Of a stretch of 64,000 bases of DNA, positions 1-8,346 are shown one piece after another (within the stretch, counting starts at the first letter, position 1; the number at the start of each line of letters is the position of its first letter). The stretch is from Arsenophonus apicola (GTDB taxonomy: Bacteria; Pseudomonadota; Gammaproteobacteria; Enterobacterales; Enterobacteriaceae), in assembly GCF_020268605.1 (NCBI RefSeq), contig NZ_CP084222.1:3100001-3164000 (forward strand), in the 5' to 3' direction. The notes below the pieces were generated by a model, which was not told the origin of the DNA, searched no databases, and saw only the letters and a program-made list of their open reading frames with translations. A program made the position numbers and the translations under genes.

Positions 1-3000
1 TTTTTCTTCATCCTTCAACGATAATTCTAACCAACGCTCACGCGGTAATTTATCCAGCTTGTCACCTTCAATACCGCCATTAGTTAGTACTGCTCTGATA
101 CGGGCAAATAAACCGGCTTCAAAGATACGCAACTCTTCAGTTAAGTCTTTCTTCGCATCACGAAGCTGCATTTCTTCAATTTCTAATGCACGTTTATCTT
201 TCTCTACCCCATCGCGGGTAAAGACTTGTACATCAATAACCGTTCCTGATACCCCATTAGGTACCCGCAGTGAAGAATCTTTGACATCAGAAGCTTTTTC
301 ACCAAAAATAGCGCGCAATAATTTTTCTTCTGGCGTTAATTGCGTTTCACCTTTCGGTGTTACCTTACCAACCAGAATGTCGCCGCCCGTTACTTCGGCG
401 CCGATATACACAATACCTGATTCATCCAATTTAGATAGTGCAGCTTCACCTACGTTAGGAATATCTGCAGTAATCTCTTCTGGCCCTAACTTAGTATCAC
501 GCGATACACAAGCTAATTCCTGAATATGAATGGTAGTAAAACGATCTTCTTGTACCACTCGTTCAGAGACCAAAATAGAATCTTCAAAGTTGTAACCATT
601 CCAGGGCATGAACGCAACGCGCATATTTTGACCAAGTGCCAATTCACCTAAATCGGTCGATGGTCCATCAGCCAAAACATCACCGCGCTCTATCGGCTCG
701 CCCAGCGCAACACATGGCATCTGATTAATACAAGTATTCTGATTTGAACGCGTATATTTTGTCAGATTATAAATATCAATGCCGGCTTCACCAGGATACA
801 TCTCATCTTCATTAACTTTGATAACTATACGTGAAGCATCTACATACTGGACAGTACCACCACGTTTAGCAACTGCTGTTACCCCAGAGTCAACAGCAAC
901 GGCTCGTTCCATACCCGTTCCAACGAGGGGTTTATCTGAGCGTAACGTAGGTACTGCTTGACGCTGCATGTTCGCACCCATCAATGCACGGTTAGCATCA
1001 TCATGCTCAAGAAATGGAATTAATGAAGCACCAACAGACACAACCTGTTGGGTTGAAACGTCCATATATTCTACTTGATCTTGGCTAAATAGGCTGGATT
1101 CACCTTTATTGCGGCAAGTGATTAATTCTTCAACAAACCGACCATCATCATCTAAAACAGTATTCGCCTGAGCAATGATGTAGTTGCCTTCTTCAATCGC
1201 TGACAAATAATGAATTTCATCAGTTACGATACCATCCCGCACTAAACGATAAGGTGTTTCCAAAAAGCCATACTCATTGGTTTGTGCATAGACAGACAAT
1301 GAGTTAATCAAGCCGATATTCGGCCCTTCAGGAGTCTCAATGGGACATACACGTCCGTAGTGGGTTGGGTGTACGTCACGAACTTCAAAGCCTGCGCGTT
1401 CACGTGTTAGTCCACCTGGACCTAATGCTGAAATACGACGTTTATGGGTGATTTCCGACAGTGGATTATTCTGATCCATAAACTGCGATAATTGACTTGA
1501 GCCAAAAAACTCTTTAACCGCAGCAGAAATTGGCTTCGCGTTAATCATGTCTTGTGGCATTAATGCATCTAAATCACCTAATGACAAACGCTCTTTAACC
1601 GCACGCTCTACTCGCACTAAACCAACTCGGAATTGATTTTCAGCCATTTCACCAACCGAACGAATACGGCGGTTACCTAAATGGTCAATATCATCAACTT
1701 CACCCTTACCATTACGAATATCAATGAGTTTTTTCATCACATCAATGATATCTTGTTTGCTTAAGATGCTTGAGCCTTCAATCGCATCACGATCAAGTGA
1801 ACGATTAAATTTCATCCGTCCTACCGCGGAAAGATCGTAACGCTCTTCAGAAAAGAATAAGTTCTCAAACAGATTTTCTGCCGCTTCGCGAGTTGGTGGT
1901 TCACCTGGGCGCATCATACGGTAAATTTCAACTAACGCACTTAAACGATCATTGGTTGGATCAGTACGCAATGTTTCTGAAATATATGCCCCGTGATCTA
2001 AGTCATTAGTAAATAAGGTCTCAATGGTTTTATAACCACCTTGACTTAGACGTGCCAATATATCCAGAGAAAGCTCTGTATTCGCCGTACAGATCAATTC
2101 GCCGGTACTTTCATCAATATAATCTTTAGCTACCACTTTACCTGCAATATATTCAACAGGCACTTCGATACTAGTGATTTTGTCTTTTTCTAGCTGACGA
2201 ATGTGACGTGCAGTAATGCGGCGACCTTTTTCGATATAGACTTTACCATTGGCTTCAATATCAAAAGAAGCTGTTTCGCCACGCAAACGTTCGGGTATTA
2301 ACGTCATTAACAGCTTATTATCACGGATTTGAAAAATCGTCTTCTCAAAAAAGAGATTGAGGATTTCTTCGGTACCATAATCCATCGAACGTAGAATAAT
2401 GGTTGCCGGTAATTTACGACGGCGATCAATACGAACGAAAAGATTATCTTTAGGGTCAAATTCAAAATCTAACCATGAACCACGGTAAGGAATGATACGT
2501 GCATTATATAATACCTTACCTGAAGAATGGGTTTTACCTTTATCACTATCAAAAAATACGCCAGGACTGCGATGTAATTGAGAAACAATAACACGCTCTG
2601 TACCATTGATAATAAAAGTACCATTATCTGTCATGAGTGGAATTTCACCCATGTAAACTTCTTGCTCTTTTATATCCTTTACTGTGCCTTCTGGTGCTTC
2701 ACGCTCGTAAATAACGAGACGTAGTTTAACCCGTAAAGGAGCAGAATAAGTGACACCACGGATCTGACATTCTTTAACATCAAATACAGGTTCACCAAGA
2801 CGATAGCTAACATATTGCAATTCAGCATTGCCGCTATAACTTTGAATTGGAAATACAGAACGGAATGCTGCTTCCAGCCCATTCTGACCTTCTAAATCTT
2901 GCTCGATAAACTTAGCGAACGAGTCAAGTTGGATAGATAAAAGATAAGGAACATCCAAAACCTGCGGACGTTTGCCAAAATCCTTACGAATACGTTTTTT

Positions 3001-3021
3001 CTCGGTATAGGAGTAAACCAT
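1..3021 (-). CDS. rpoB: RNA polymerase beta subunit, 3'-truncated by window edge
   Basis: Catalytic beta subunit of RNA polymerase. The reading frame opens at the ATG complementary to 3019-3021 (protein begins MVYSYTEKKRIRKDFG) and stays open for 1007 codons to base 1; the E. coli protein has about 1342 residues, so roughly the last quarter lies outside. The rifampicin-binding cluster at about residues 507-533 (forward 1425-1505) reads SSQLSQFMDQNN then THKRRISALGPGG, the sensitive wild-type form, with D516, H526 and S531 in E. coli numbering. It is the last visible gene of the rplJL-rpoBC transcription unit, 345 bp after rplL. No frameshift was seen. Identification is certain. Confidence 0.97.
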   Translation of the reverse strand, partial: MVYSYTEKKRIRKDFGKRPQVLDVPYLLSIQLDSFAKFIEQDLEGQNGLEAAFRSVFPIQSYSGNAELQYVSYRLGEPVFDVKECQIRGVTYSAPLRVKLRLVIYEREAPEGTVKDIKEQEVYMGEIPLMTDNGTFIINGTERVIVSQLHRSPGVFFDSDKGKTHSSGKVLYNARIIPYRGSWLDFEFDPKDNLFVRIDRRRKLPATIILRSMDYGTEEILNLFFEKTIFQIRDNKLLMTLIPERLRGETASFDIEANGKVYIEKGRRITARHIRQLEKDKITSIEVPVEYIAGKVVAKDYIDESTGELICTANTELSLDILARLSQGGYKTIETLFTNDLDHGAYISETLRTDPTNDRLSALVEIYRMMRPGEPPTREAAENLFENLFFSEERYDLSAVGRMKFNRSLDRDAIEGSSILSKQDIIDVMKKLIDIRNGKGEVDDIDHLGNRRIRSVGEMAENQFRVGLVRVERAVKERLSLGDLDALMPQDMINAKPISAAVKEFFGSSQLSQFMDQNNPLSEITHKRRISALGPGGLTRERAGFEVRDVHPTHYGRVCPIETPEGPNIGLINSLSVYAQTNEYGFLETPYRLVRDGIVTDEIHYLSAIEEGNYIIAQANTVLDDDGRFVEELITCRNKGESSLFSQDQVEYMDVSTQQVVSVGASLIPFLEHDDANRALMGANMQRQAVPTLRSDKPLVGTGMERAVAVDSGVTAVAKRGGTVQYVDASRIVIKVNEDEMYPGEAGIDIYNLTKYTRSNQNTCINQMPCVALGEPIERGDVLADGPSTDLGELALGQNMRVAFMPWNGYNFEDSILVSERVVQEDRFTTIHIQELACVSRDTKLGPEEITADIPNVGEAALSKLDESGIVYIGAEVTGGDILVGKVTPKGETQLTPEEKLLRAIFGEKASDVKDSSLRVPNGVSGTVIDVQVFTRDGVEKDKRALEIEEMQLRDAKKDLTEELRIFEAGLFARIRAVLTNGGIEGDKLDKLPRERWLELSLKDEEK

Positions 3022-3366
3022 AGGGTTCCTCAGCTTGCTGATCAGTGGCCCACTCTGTCCGTCCTAAAGGACAGCATCTGCAACACTATTTTTTGGAACG
3101 GAAAACAGATTATTTTCCATAATACTTATTGCTATTACTCTTAAATCATTTCATTGCATTATATAACTACCAAGTTTTAATTGTCAGAGTCATAAACGCA
3201 GTATATTAAGTCGTCAATAGCAAAAAGCATTGAAAGGATAACTCAGTAACTAAACAGTGTGAAATATTACTGATACCCTAATACACTTTATAGCGCAAAA
3301 AGGCTGGTGACTAAAAAATCACCAGCCGTCAGCCTATAAAATCAGGCTGCCAACTTAAAGCAAAGC
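3022..3366 (-). other. rplL-rpoB intercistronic spacer
   Basis: This 345-bp gap contains no gene. Near rplL it holds the attenuator hairpin annotated separately. Nearer rpoB, a small inverted repeat (CTGTCC at 3055-3060, GGACAG at 3069-3074) could form a short stem. In E. coli the equivalent spacer carries an attenuator and an RNase III processing site; whether the second stem marks such a site here is inference. Confidence 0.6.
3296..3327 (-). terminator. rplL-rpoB attenuator hairpin
   Basis: A perfect 9-bp stem (GGCTGGTGA 3302-3310, TCACCAGCC 3319-3327) with an 8-nt loop is followed on the minus strand by a run of five T residues (3297-3301). It lies just downstream of the rplL stop. In E. 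coli a similar hairpin in this spacer ends most transcripts from the rplJL unit, so rpoBC is expressed below the L10/L12 level. The same role is likely here. Confidence 0.85.
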
Positions 3367-3735
3367 TTATTTAATTTCAACAGAAGCACCCGCTTCTTCC
3401 AGCGATTTCTTCAATGTTTCAGATTCTTCTTTGCTTACTGCTTCTTTAATTGTTGCTGGCGCTGATTCTACCATGTCTTTAGCTTCTTTTAGCCCTAAAC
3501 CAGTTGCCGTACGAACAGCTTTAATAACCGCAACTTTGTTAGCACCGATAGCAGACAAGATAACATCAAATTCAGTTTTTTCTTCAGCTGCTTCAGCTGC
3601 ACCTGGTGCAGCAACCGCTACTGCTGCCGCAGCAGAAACACCAAACTTATCTTCCATCAAAGTGATCAGCTCAACAACATCCATTACAGACATGGCTGCA
3701 ACTGCATCAAGAATTTGTTCTTTAGTTATAGACAT
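3367..3735 (-). CDS. rplL: 50S ribosomal protein L7/L12
   Basis: Stalk protein of the large subunit, present as dimers bound to L10, which recruits the translational GTPases EF-G and EF-Tu. The 122-residue acidic protein has the N-terminal dimerisation helix (MSITKEQILDAV), an alanine-rich hinge at about 35-52 and a C-terminal globular domain with the GLGLKEAKDMVE segment. Length matches the family (121 in E. coli). It follows rplJ by 61 bp in the same transcript. Confidence 0.97.
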   Translation of the reverse strand: MSITKEQILDAVAAMSVMDVVELITLMEDKFGVSAAAAVAVAAPGAAEAAEEKTEFDVILSAIGANKVAVIKAVRTATGLGLKEAKDMVESAPATIKEAVSKEESETLKKSLEEAGASVEIK

Positions 3736-3796
3736 AACAAGGGTTCCTAAAATTCAGAAATATTTTATACGTTAAAAAGCAACGACAGAAATAAAC

Positions 3797-4294
3797 TTAA
3801 GCAGCTTCTTTCTGATCGCGTAGTGCCGCCATAATGCGAGCCAATTTACCTGCAGAGGCTTCTTTCATGGTTGACATCAGACGCGCAATTGCTTCTTCGT
3901 AAGTTGGAAGAGTTGCCAAACGATCAATTTGATTCGCTGGAATAAACTCTCCTTCAAAGGCTGCTGCTTTAATCTCGAATGCTGGATTCGCTTTGGCGAA
4001 TTCTTTAAACAAACGAGCTGCTGCGCCCGGATGTTCTTTAGAAAAAGCAATCAAGGTTGGACCAATAAACGCTTCTTTAAGGCACTCGTAAGTAGTACCT
4101 TCAACAACACGGCGCATCAACGTATTACGAACAACACGAAGATAAACACCGGCTTCGCGACCTGCTTTACGCAGTTCAGTCATTTTATCTACAGCTACAC
4201 CGCGGGAATCCGCGACAACTGCAGACAGCGCACCTTTGGCTACTTCGCTGACTTCAGCAACAATCGCTTGTTTGTCTTGAAGATTTAGTGCCAT
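3797..4294 (-). CDS. rplJ: 50S ribosomal protein L10
   Basis: L10 anchors the L7/L12 stalk to 23S rRNA, and in enteric bacteria the L10-L12 complex represses its own operon by binding the mRNA leader. The 165-residue protein starts MALNLQDKQAIVAEV, with an N-terminal rRNA-binding domain and a C-terminal helix that carries L12 dimers. The ATG has a good Shine-Dalgarno (CAGGAGC) upstream. A long leader consistent with the L10 regulatory RNA precedes it. Confidence 0.97.
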   Translation of the reverse strand: MALNLQDKQAIVAEVSEVAKGALSAVVADSRGVAVDKMTELRKAGREAGVYLRVVRNTLMRRVVEGTTYECLKEAFIGPTLIAFSKEHPGAAARLFKEFAKANPAFEIKAAAFEGEFIPANQIDRLATLPTYEEAIARLMSTMKEASAGKLARIMAALRDQKEAA

Positions 4295-4548
4295 TAGCTT
4301 CTTGCTCCTGGATTAACCGGGTTATCCCGGGACTCACATCACTCAAAACATCCCATATGTTTGAGCGTTAAAATACGGTGAGCAGAATCCAGAAATTAAT
4401 CTTAGTGGCTCTGTCACCGTCTACGTAGGATATTAAGTAATTACTTACACCTACGGTCTTGGACGGGGCCTGGATAAGGCCAGGCACCAACCTAAATTCA
4501 GAGTTTGTTATCACTACTAAAATAGAGATAACAAACATAGGGCGTCAA
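4295..4548 (-). promoter_or_regulatory. L10 (rplJ) mRNA leader
   Basis: About 250 nt of untranslated, strongly structured RNA lie between the predicted start of transcription (near 4542) and the rplJ ATG. Inverted pieces include CCTGGCC/GGCCAGG-type arms near 4475-4495 and CCGGG/CCCGG near 4315-4335. In E. coli the equivalent leader binds L10-L12 and controls rplJL translation. The assignment rests on position, length and structure, not on a covariance model. Confidence 0.7.
4503..4536 (-). repeat. 10-bp perfect hairpin at the 5' end of the rplJ leader
   Basis: GTTTGTTATC (4503-4512) and GATAACAAAC (4527-4536) form a perfect 10-bp stem with a 14-nt loop. It starts a few bases after the predicted rplJ transcription start. 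No T-run follows on either strand, so it does not look like a terminator for rplA. It may protect the 5' end of the transcript or belong to the regulatory fold. Confidence 0.6.
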
Positions 4549-4577
4549 ATTCTATACAAATTTAACATAAAGGTAAA
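4549..4577 (-). promoter_or_regulatory. Sigma-70 promoter of rplJL-rpoBC
   Basis: On the minus strand a -35 box TTTACC (4572-4577) and a -10 box TAGAAT (4549-4554) are separated by exactly 17 bp, just after the rplA stop. The position matches the known rplJ promoter of E. coli. Confidence 0.7.
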
Positions 4578-4599
4578 GCAAAAAATAATATTCAAAAAA

Positions 4600-5301
4600 T
4601 TACGCTGAAGCAGATAATTCTGCTTGATCAACGGCAACGCCTGCCCCCATTGTGGTAGATAGGCTAATTTTCTTAATATAAACACCTTTAGCAGAAGATG
4701 GTTTTGCTTTTTTCAACGCAACCAGTAGTGCTTCAAGATTTTCTTTTAATTTACTATCGTCAAAGTCAACCTTACCAATAGTGGTATGAATGATACCGTT
4801 TTTATCATTACGATAACGGATCTGTCCCGCTTTGGCATTTTGTACCGCTTCAGCAATATTAGGCGTTACGGTACCAACTTTAGGATTTGGCATTAAGCCA
4901 CGAGGGCCTAAAATCTGACCTAACTGGCCAACAATGCGCATTGCATCTGGCGAAGCAATAACAACATCGAAGTTCATTTCGCCCGCTTTAATTTTATCAG
5001 CCAGATCTTCCATGCCAACTAATTCAGCTCCAGCAGCGGTTGCTGCTTCAGCATTGGCTCCTTGAGTAAATACAGCAACACGAACAGAACGACCTGTCCC
5101 ATGCGGTAAAACCGTTGCACCACGAACATTTTGATCAGATTTACGTGCATCAATGCCGAGATTAACTGCAACATCCACGCTTTCTACAAATTTAGCAGTC
5201 GCTAATTCTTTCAAAAGTGTAATTGCTTCAGAAATATCATATTGTTTAGTTGCATCAATTTTTTCACGGATAGTGCGCATACGCTTGGTTAGTTTAGCCA
5301 T
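4600..5301 (-). CDS. rplA: 50S ribosomal protein L1
   Basis: Primary rRNA-binding protein of the mobile L1 stalk; in E. coli it also represses its own rplKA mRNA. The 233 residues (E. coli 234) begin MAKLTKRMRTIREK and contain the L1 signature around GPRGLMPNPKVGTVT (about 130-145). It starts 3 bp after rplK ends, indicating translational coupling. Nothing is unusual. Confidence 0.97.
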   Translation of the reverse strand: MAKLTKRMRTIREKIDATKQYDISEAITLLKELATAKFVESVDVAVNLGIDARKSDQNVRGATVLPHGTGRSVRVAVFTQGANAEAATAAGAELVGMEDLADKIKAGEMNFDVVIASPDAMRIVGQLGQILGPRGLMPNPKVGTVTPNIAEAVQNAKAGQIRYRNDKNGIIHTTIGKVDFDDSKLKENLEALLVALKKAKPSSAKGVYIKKISLSTTMGAGVAVDQAELSASA

Positions 5302-5304
5302 TGA

Positions 5305-5733
5305 TTAACCCTCCACTACCAAGCCCATGGAACGAGCAGTACCTTCAATTGAACGCATCATCGCTTCAATATCAGCCCCTGTCATATCCGCAGCTTTAGT
5401 TTCTGCAATTTCACGAATTTGTGCGCTGGTTACTTTGCCAACTTTCTCTTTATTTGGTTTGCCTGAACCTGACTTAACACCTGCTGCTTTTTTCAGTAAT
5501 ACAGCGGCTGGTGGTGTCTTGGTTATGAATGTAAATGAACGGTCTGAATAGACAGTAATTACAACTGGAATTGGCAAGCCTTTTTCTAAGCTATCTGTTT
5601 TAGCATTAAACGCTTTACAAAATTCCATGATATTCACACCTTGCTGACCTAAAGCCGGGCCAACTGGTGGACTAGGATTAGCCATGCCTGCTGCAACTTG
5701 CAGCTTAACATAGGCTTGTACTTTCTTAGCCAT
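5305..5733 (-). CDS. rplK: 50S ribosomal protein L11
   Basis: L11 forms the GTPase-associated centre with 23S rRNA and is needed for RelA activation in stringent control. The 142-residue protein (same length as E. coli) shows the proline-rich N-terminal region (PSPPVGPALGQQGVNIMEFC) and the C-terminal RNA-binding domain. Its ATG is preceded by GAGGAAATT. It is the first gene of rplKA, with its own promoter about 105-130 bp upstream. Confidence 0.97.
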   Translation of the reverse strand: MAKKVQAYVKLQVAAGMANPSPPVGPALGQQGVNIMEFCKAFNAKTDSLEKGLPIPVVITVYSDRSFTFITKTPPAAVLLKKAAGVKSGSGKPNKEKVGKVTSAQIREIAETKAADMTGADIEAMMRSIEGTARSMGLVVEG

Positions 5734-5836
5734 GCATAATTTCCTCTAATTGGGTAATGTCGCTTCAATTATGAAGCTCCCCTGTGTATATAATGACCTG
5801 TACGATTTTCAGGCCATAAAAAAATAAAAGCGCGGA

Positions 5837-5865
5837 ATTGTAGCCAAATTTCCCGCCTTTTACAA
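5837..5865 (-). promoter_or_regulatory. Sigma-70 promoter of rplKA
   Basis: On the minus strand TTGTAA (5860-5865) and TACAAT (5837-5842) are spaced by 17 bp, with a GC-rich discriminator (CCGCGC) after the -10, typical of growth-rate-controlled ribosomal promoters. The untranslated leader of about 100 nt contains a short inverted repeat (GCTTCA/TGAAGC, around 5763-5778). Confidence 0.75.
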
Positions 5866-5882
5866 GCAAGTTGTCAAGTGTA

Positions 5883-6428
5883 TTACACTTTTTCTACTTG
5901 ACTGAAATCTAACTCTACCGGTGTTGCACGACCGAAAATAGAAACCGATACTTTGAGTCGGCTCTTTTCATAGTCAACTTCTTCAACCACACCATTAAAG
6001 TCGGCAAATGGACCATCACTAACACGAACCATTTCTCCTGGCTCAAACAAGGTTTTTGGTCGTGGCTTATCCCCTACTTGCTGCAAACGATTCATAATCG
6101 CATCAACTTCTTTATCGCTAATAGGAGCTGGGCGATCTGGTGTACCACCAATAAAACCCATAACACGTGGTACACTACGCACTAAATGCCAGCTATCATC
6201 ATCCATGGTCATTTGAACTAAAACATATCCGGGAAAGAATTTTCGTTCACTTTTACGACGTTGGCCACTTCGGATTTCCATCACTTCTTCCGTTGGCACC
6301 ATCACTTCACCAAACTTATCTTCCATAGCATGTAACTTGATATGCTCACGCAATGACTGGACCACTCTAGCCTCAAAACCAGAAAATGCTTGAATAACAT
6401 ACCAGCGTTTTTTAGGGGATTCAGACAT
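5883..6428 (-). CDS. nusG: Transcription termination/antitermination factor NusG
   Basis: NusG binds elongating RNA polymerase through its N-terminal domain and links it to Rho or ribosomal S10 through the C-terminal KOW domain. The 181-residue protein (same as E. coli) begins MSESPKKRWYVIQAFSG; the KOW motif is at about 130-160 (FEPGEMVRVSDGPFADFNG). It starts one base after the secE stop codon ends, so the two genes form one operon, as in E. coli. Confidence 0.97.
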   Translation of the reverse strand: MSESPKKRWYVIQAFSGFEARVVQSLREHIKLHAMEDKFGEVMVPTEEVMEIRSGQRRKSERKFFPGYVLVQMTMDDDSWHLVRSVPRVMGFIGGTPDRPAPISDKEVDAIMNRLQQVGDKPRPKTLFEPGEMVRVSDGPFADFNGVVEEVDYEKSRLKVSVSIFGRATPVELDFSQVEKV

Positions 6429-6429
6429 T

Positions 6430-6813
6430 TTAGAACCTCAGGCCTGTAATAAATGAAACTAAACGCACCAGTATACCATCTAATCCCCAAAGAATTAGTG
6501 CCATAACGGCAGTAACTGCCGCAACAATTAATGTTGTCTGTAATGTTTCCTGGCGCGTTGGCCAAATGACTTTACGCATTTCAATACGAGCTTCGCGAGC
6601 AAATGCTAAAGTTGCTTTTCCTTTTGCTGTCCACAATGCAATGCCACCAGCAAGCGCGGCAATAGCAACAACTGCTATGACACGTAATGCAAGATTGTAT
6701 TGTCGGAAATAATAATTACCAACAATAGCAATAACTAAAAGAATCGCGACTAATACCCATTTTGCTACATCAAAACTACGTCCGCTTTCTTGAGCATCGC
6801 TATTCGCACTCAT
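6430..6813 (-). CDS. secE: Preprotein translocase subunit SecE
   Basis: Essential clamp subunit of the SecYEG channel in the inner membrane. The 127-residue protein has the three transmembrane segments of the enteric form (about 19-37, 45-63 and 95-115) and the conserved cytoplasmic amphipathic stretch EARIEMRKVIWPTRQETLQ before the last one. It is first in secE-nusG. Its upstream neighbour is tuf, as in E. coli, but the gene beyond that tuf is fusA instead of a tRNA cluster. Confidence 0.96.
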   Translation of the reverse strand: MSANSDAQESGRSFDVAKWVLVAILLVIAIVGNYYFRQYNLALRVIAVVAIAALAGGIALWTAKGKATLAFAREARIEMRKVIWPTRQETLQTTLIVAAVTAVMALILWGLDGILVRLVSFITGLRF

Positions 6814-6953
6814 AAATCAACCCGTTACTATGATATAATAAAAAGTCAATTTGCCTCGTAAAACAATTCAAATTTGACCGAAATAAAACATACCACTATT
6901 GTATCTCACTTTACGCCATAAACCAGTATGACATTCAACTATTGAGAGACATC

Positions 6954-7024
6954 CAATAATTCTTTATATCAGAGCCTATCTCACCAATAATTGACCATAT
7001 AAACTATTGATGAGATAGGTTCTT
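6954..7024. repeat. Imperfect inverted repeat between tuf and secE
   Basis: CCTATCTCA-CC-AATA (around 6987-7001) is mirrored by TATT-GA-TGAGATAGG (around 7011-7020). The two arms form a stem with one two-base internal mismatch and a roughly 15-nt loop. There is no T-run beside it; the tuf terminator is a separate hairpin at 7044-7071. It may lie in the secE leader. Function is unknown. Confidence 0.5.
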
Positions 7025-7043
7025 AAGTTATCTAAGCTAGTAT

Positions 7044-7071
7044 AAAAAAGGCACCAGATGATGCCCTTTTT
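7044..7071 (-). terminator. Terminator of the str operon (after tuf)
   Basis: A short GC-rich stem (GGCA/TGCC) flanked by A-run and T-run (a 7044-7049, t 7067-7071) lies about 20 bp after the tuf stop. It has the form of a Rho-independent terminator on the minus strand and should separate tuf from secE transcription. Confidence 0.8.
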
Positions 7072-7090
7072 ACAATTATTGCTTTAAAGA

Positions 7091-8275
7091 TCAAGCAATA
7101 ATTTTAGCCACGACACCCGCACCAACTGTACGACCGCCTTCTCGGATCGCAAAACGCAACCCTTCATCCATCGCGATTGGCGCTATCAACGTCACTTTCA
7201 TGTTGATATTATCGCCTGGCATTACCATCTCCACGCCTTCTGGCAATTCGATTGTGCCCGTGACATCCGTCGTTCTAAAATAAAACTGGGGACGATAACC
7301 TTTAAAGAATGGCGTGTGGCGTCCGCCCTCATCTTTGCTCAAAATATAGACTTCTGATTCAAATTGAGTATGCGGTTTGATTGAACCTGGTTTGGCCAAT
7401 ACTTGACCTCGCTCTACATCTTCACGCTTTGTACCACGTAATAATACACCTACGTTCTCTCCTGCACGTCCTTCGTCCAACAGTTTGCGGAACATTTCTA
7501 CGCCCGTACACGTAGTTTTCGTCGTCTCTTTAATCCCTACTATTTCGACTTCTTCACCAACTTTTACTATACCACGCTCTACTCGACCTGTTACTACCGT
7601 TCCACGGCCTGAGATTGAAAACACATCTTCAATTGGCAACAAGAATGGCTTATCTATCGCACGCTCTGGCTCTGGAATATAGCTATCCAACGCATCGGCT
7701 AACTCAATAATTTTCTCTTCCCACTCTGCAACGCCTTCCAGCGCTTTCAACGCTGAACCTCTGATTACCGGCGTGTCATCTCCTGGGAAATCATACTGAG
7801 AAAGCAACTCACGTACTTCCATTTCAACCAGTTCCAGCAACTCTTCATCATCAACCATGTCACATTTGTTTAGGAAAACGATGATATAAGGAACTCCTAC
7901 CTGGCGGCCTAATAGGATATGCTCACGTGTTTGTGGCATTGGGCCATCGGTTGCTGCTACCACTAAAATTGCACCGTCCATCTGTGCCGCACCGGTGATC
8001 ATGTTTTTTACATAATCTGCGTGGCCTGGGCAATCTACGTGGGCATAATGGCGGCTAGGGGTATCGTATTCTACGTGAGAAGTAGAAATGGTGATCCCGC
8101 GCGCTTTTTCTTCTGGTGCATTATCTATTTGATCAAATGCTCGCGCATTTCCACCATATTTTTTCGCTAATACGGTAGTGATTGCTGCGGTTAAAGTTGT
8201 TTTACCATGGTCAACGTGGCCGATTGTACCAACGTTAACGTGCGGTTTTTTACGTTCAAATTTTTCTTTAGACAC
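7091..8275 (-). CDS. tuf: Translation elongation factor Tu
   Basis: EF-Tu GTPase, which delivers aminoacyl-tRNA to the ribosome. The 394-residue protein shows G1 GHVDHGKT (about 19-26), the DCPGHADY switch (about 81-88) and NKCD (about 136-139), followed by the two beta-barrel domains. The gene is 71 bp downstream of fusA, the tufA position, but is followed by secE, the tufB position. It therefore joins the two contexts that surround separate tuf copies in E. coli. I use the neutral symbol tuf. Confidence 0.97.
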   Translation of the reverse strand: MSKEKFERKKPHVNVGTIGHVDHGKTTLTAAITTVLAKKYGGNARAFDQIDNAPEEKARGITISTSHVEYDTPSRHYAHVDCPGHADYVKNMITGAAQMDGAILVVAATDGPMPQTREHILLGRQVGVPYIIVFLNKCDMVDDEELLELVEMEVRELLSQYDFPGDDTPVIRGSALKALEGVAEWEEKIIELADALDSYIPEPERAIDKPFLLPIEDVFSISGRGTVVTGRVERGIVKVGEEVEIVGIKETTKTTCTGVEMFRKLLDEGRAGENVGVLLRGTKREDVERGQVLAKPGSIKPHTQFESEVYILSKDEGGRHTPFFKGYRPQFYFRTTDVTGTIELPEGVEMVMPGDNINMKVTLIAPIAMDEGLRFAIREGGRTVGAGVVAKIIA

Positions 8276-8346
8276 GACTCTATTCCTTATAGAGTTCTCT
8301 CAAACAATAAGAGAGAACCAGATTAAATAGTTAAACCGAAAGCCAA

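Noticed and set aside
1..3021. Possible rifampicin-resistance changes in rpoB
   Set aside because: Residues at the D516, H526 and S531 positions are all of the sensitive type.
3431..3775. Plus-strand frame of 114 codons opposite rplL
   Set aside because: Mirror of the alanine-rich rplL codons; no ribosome site or homology.
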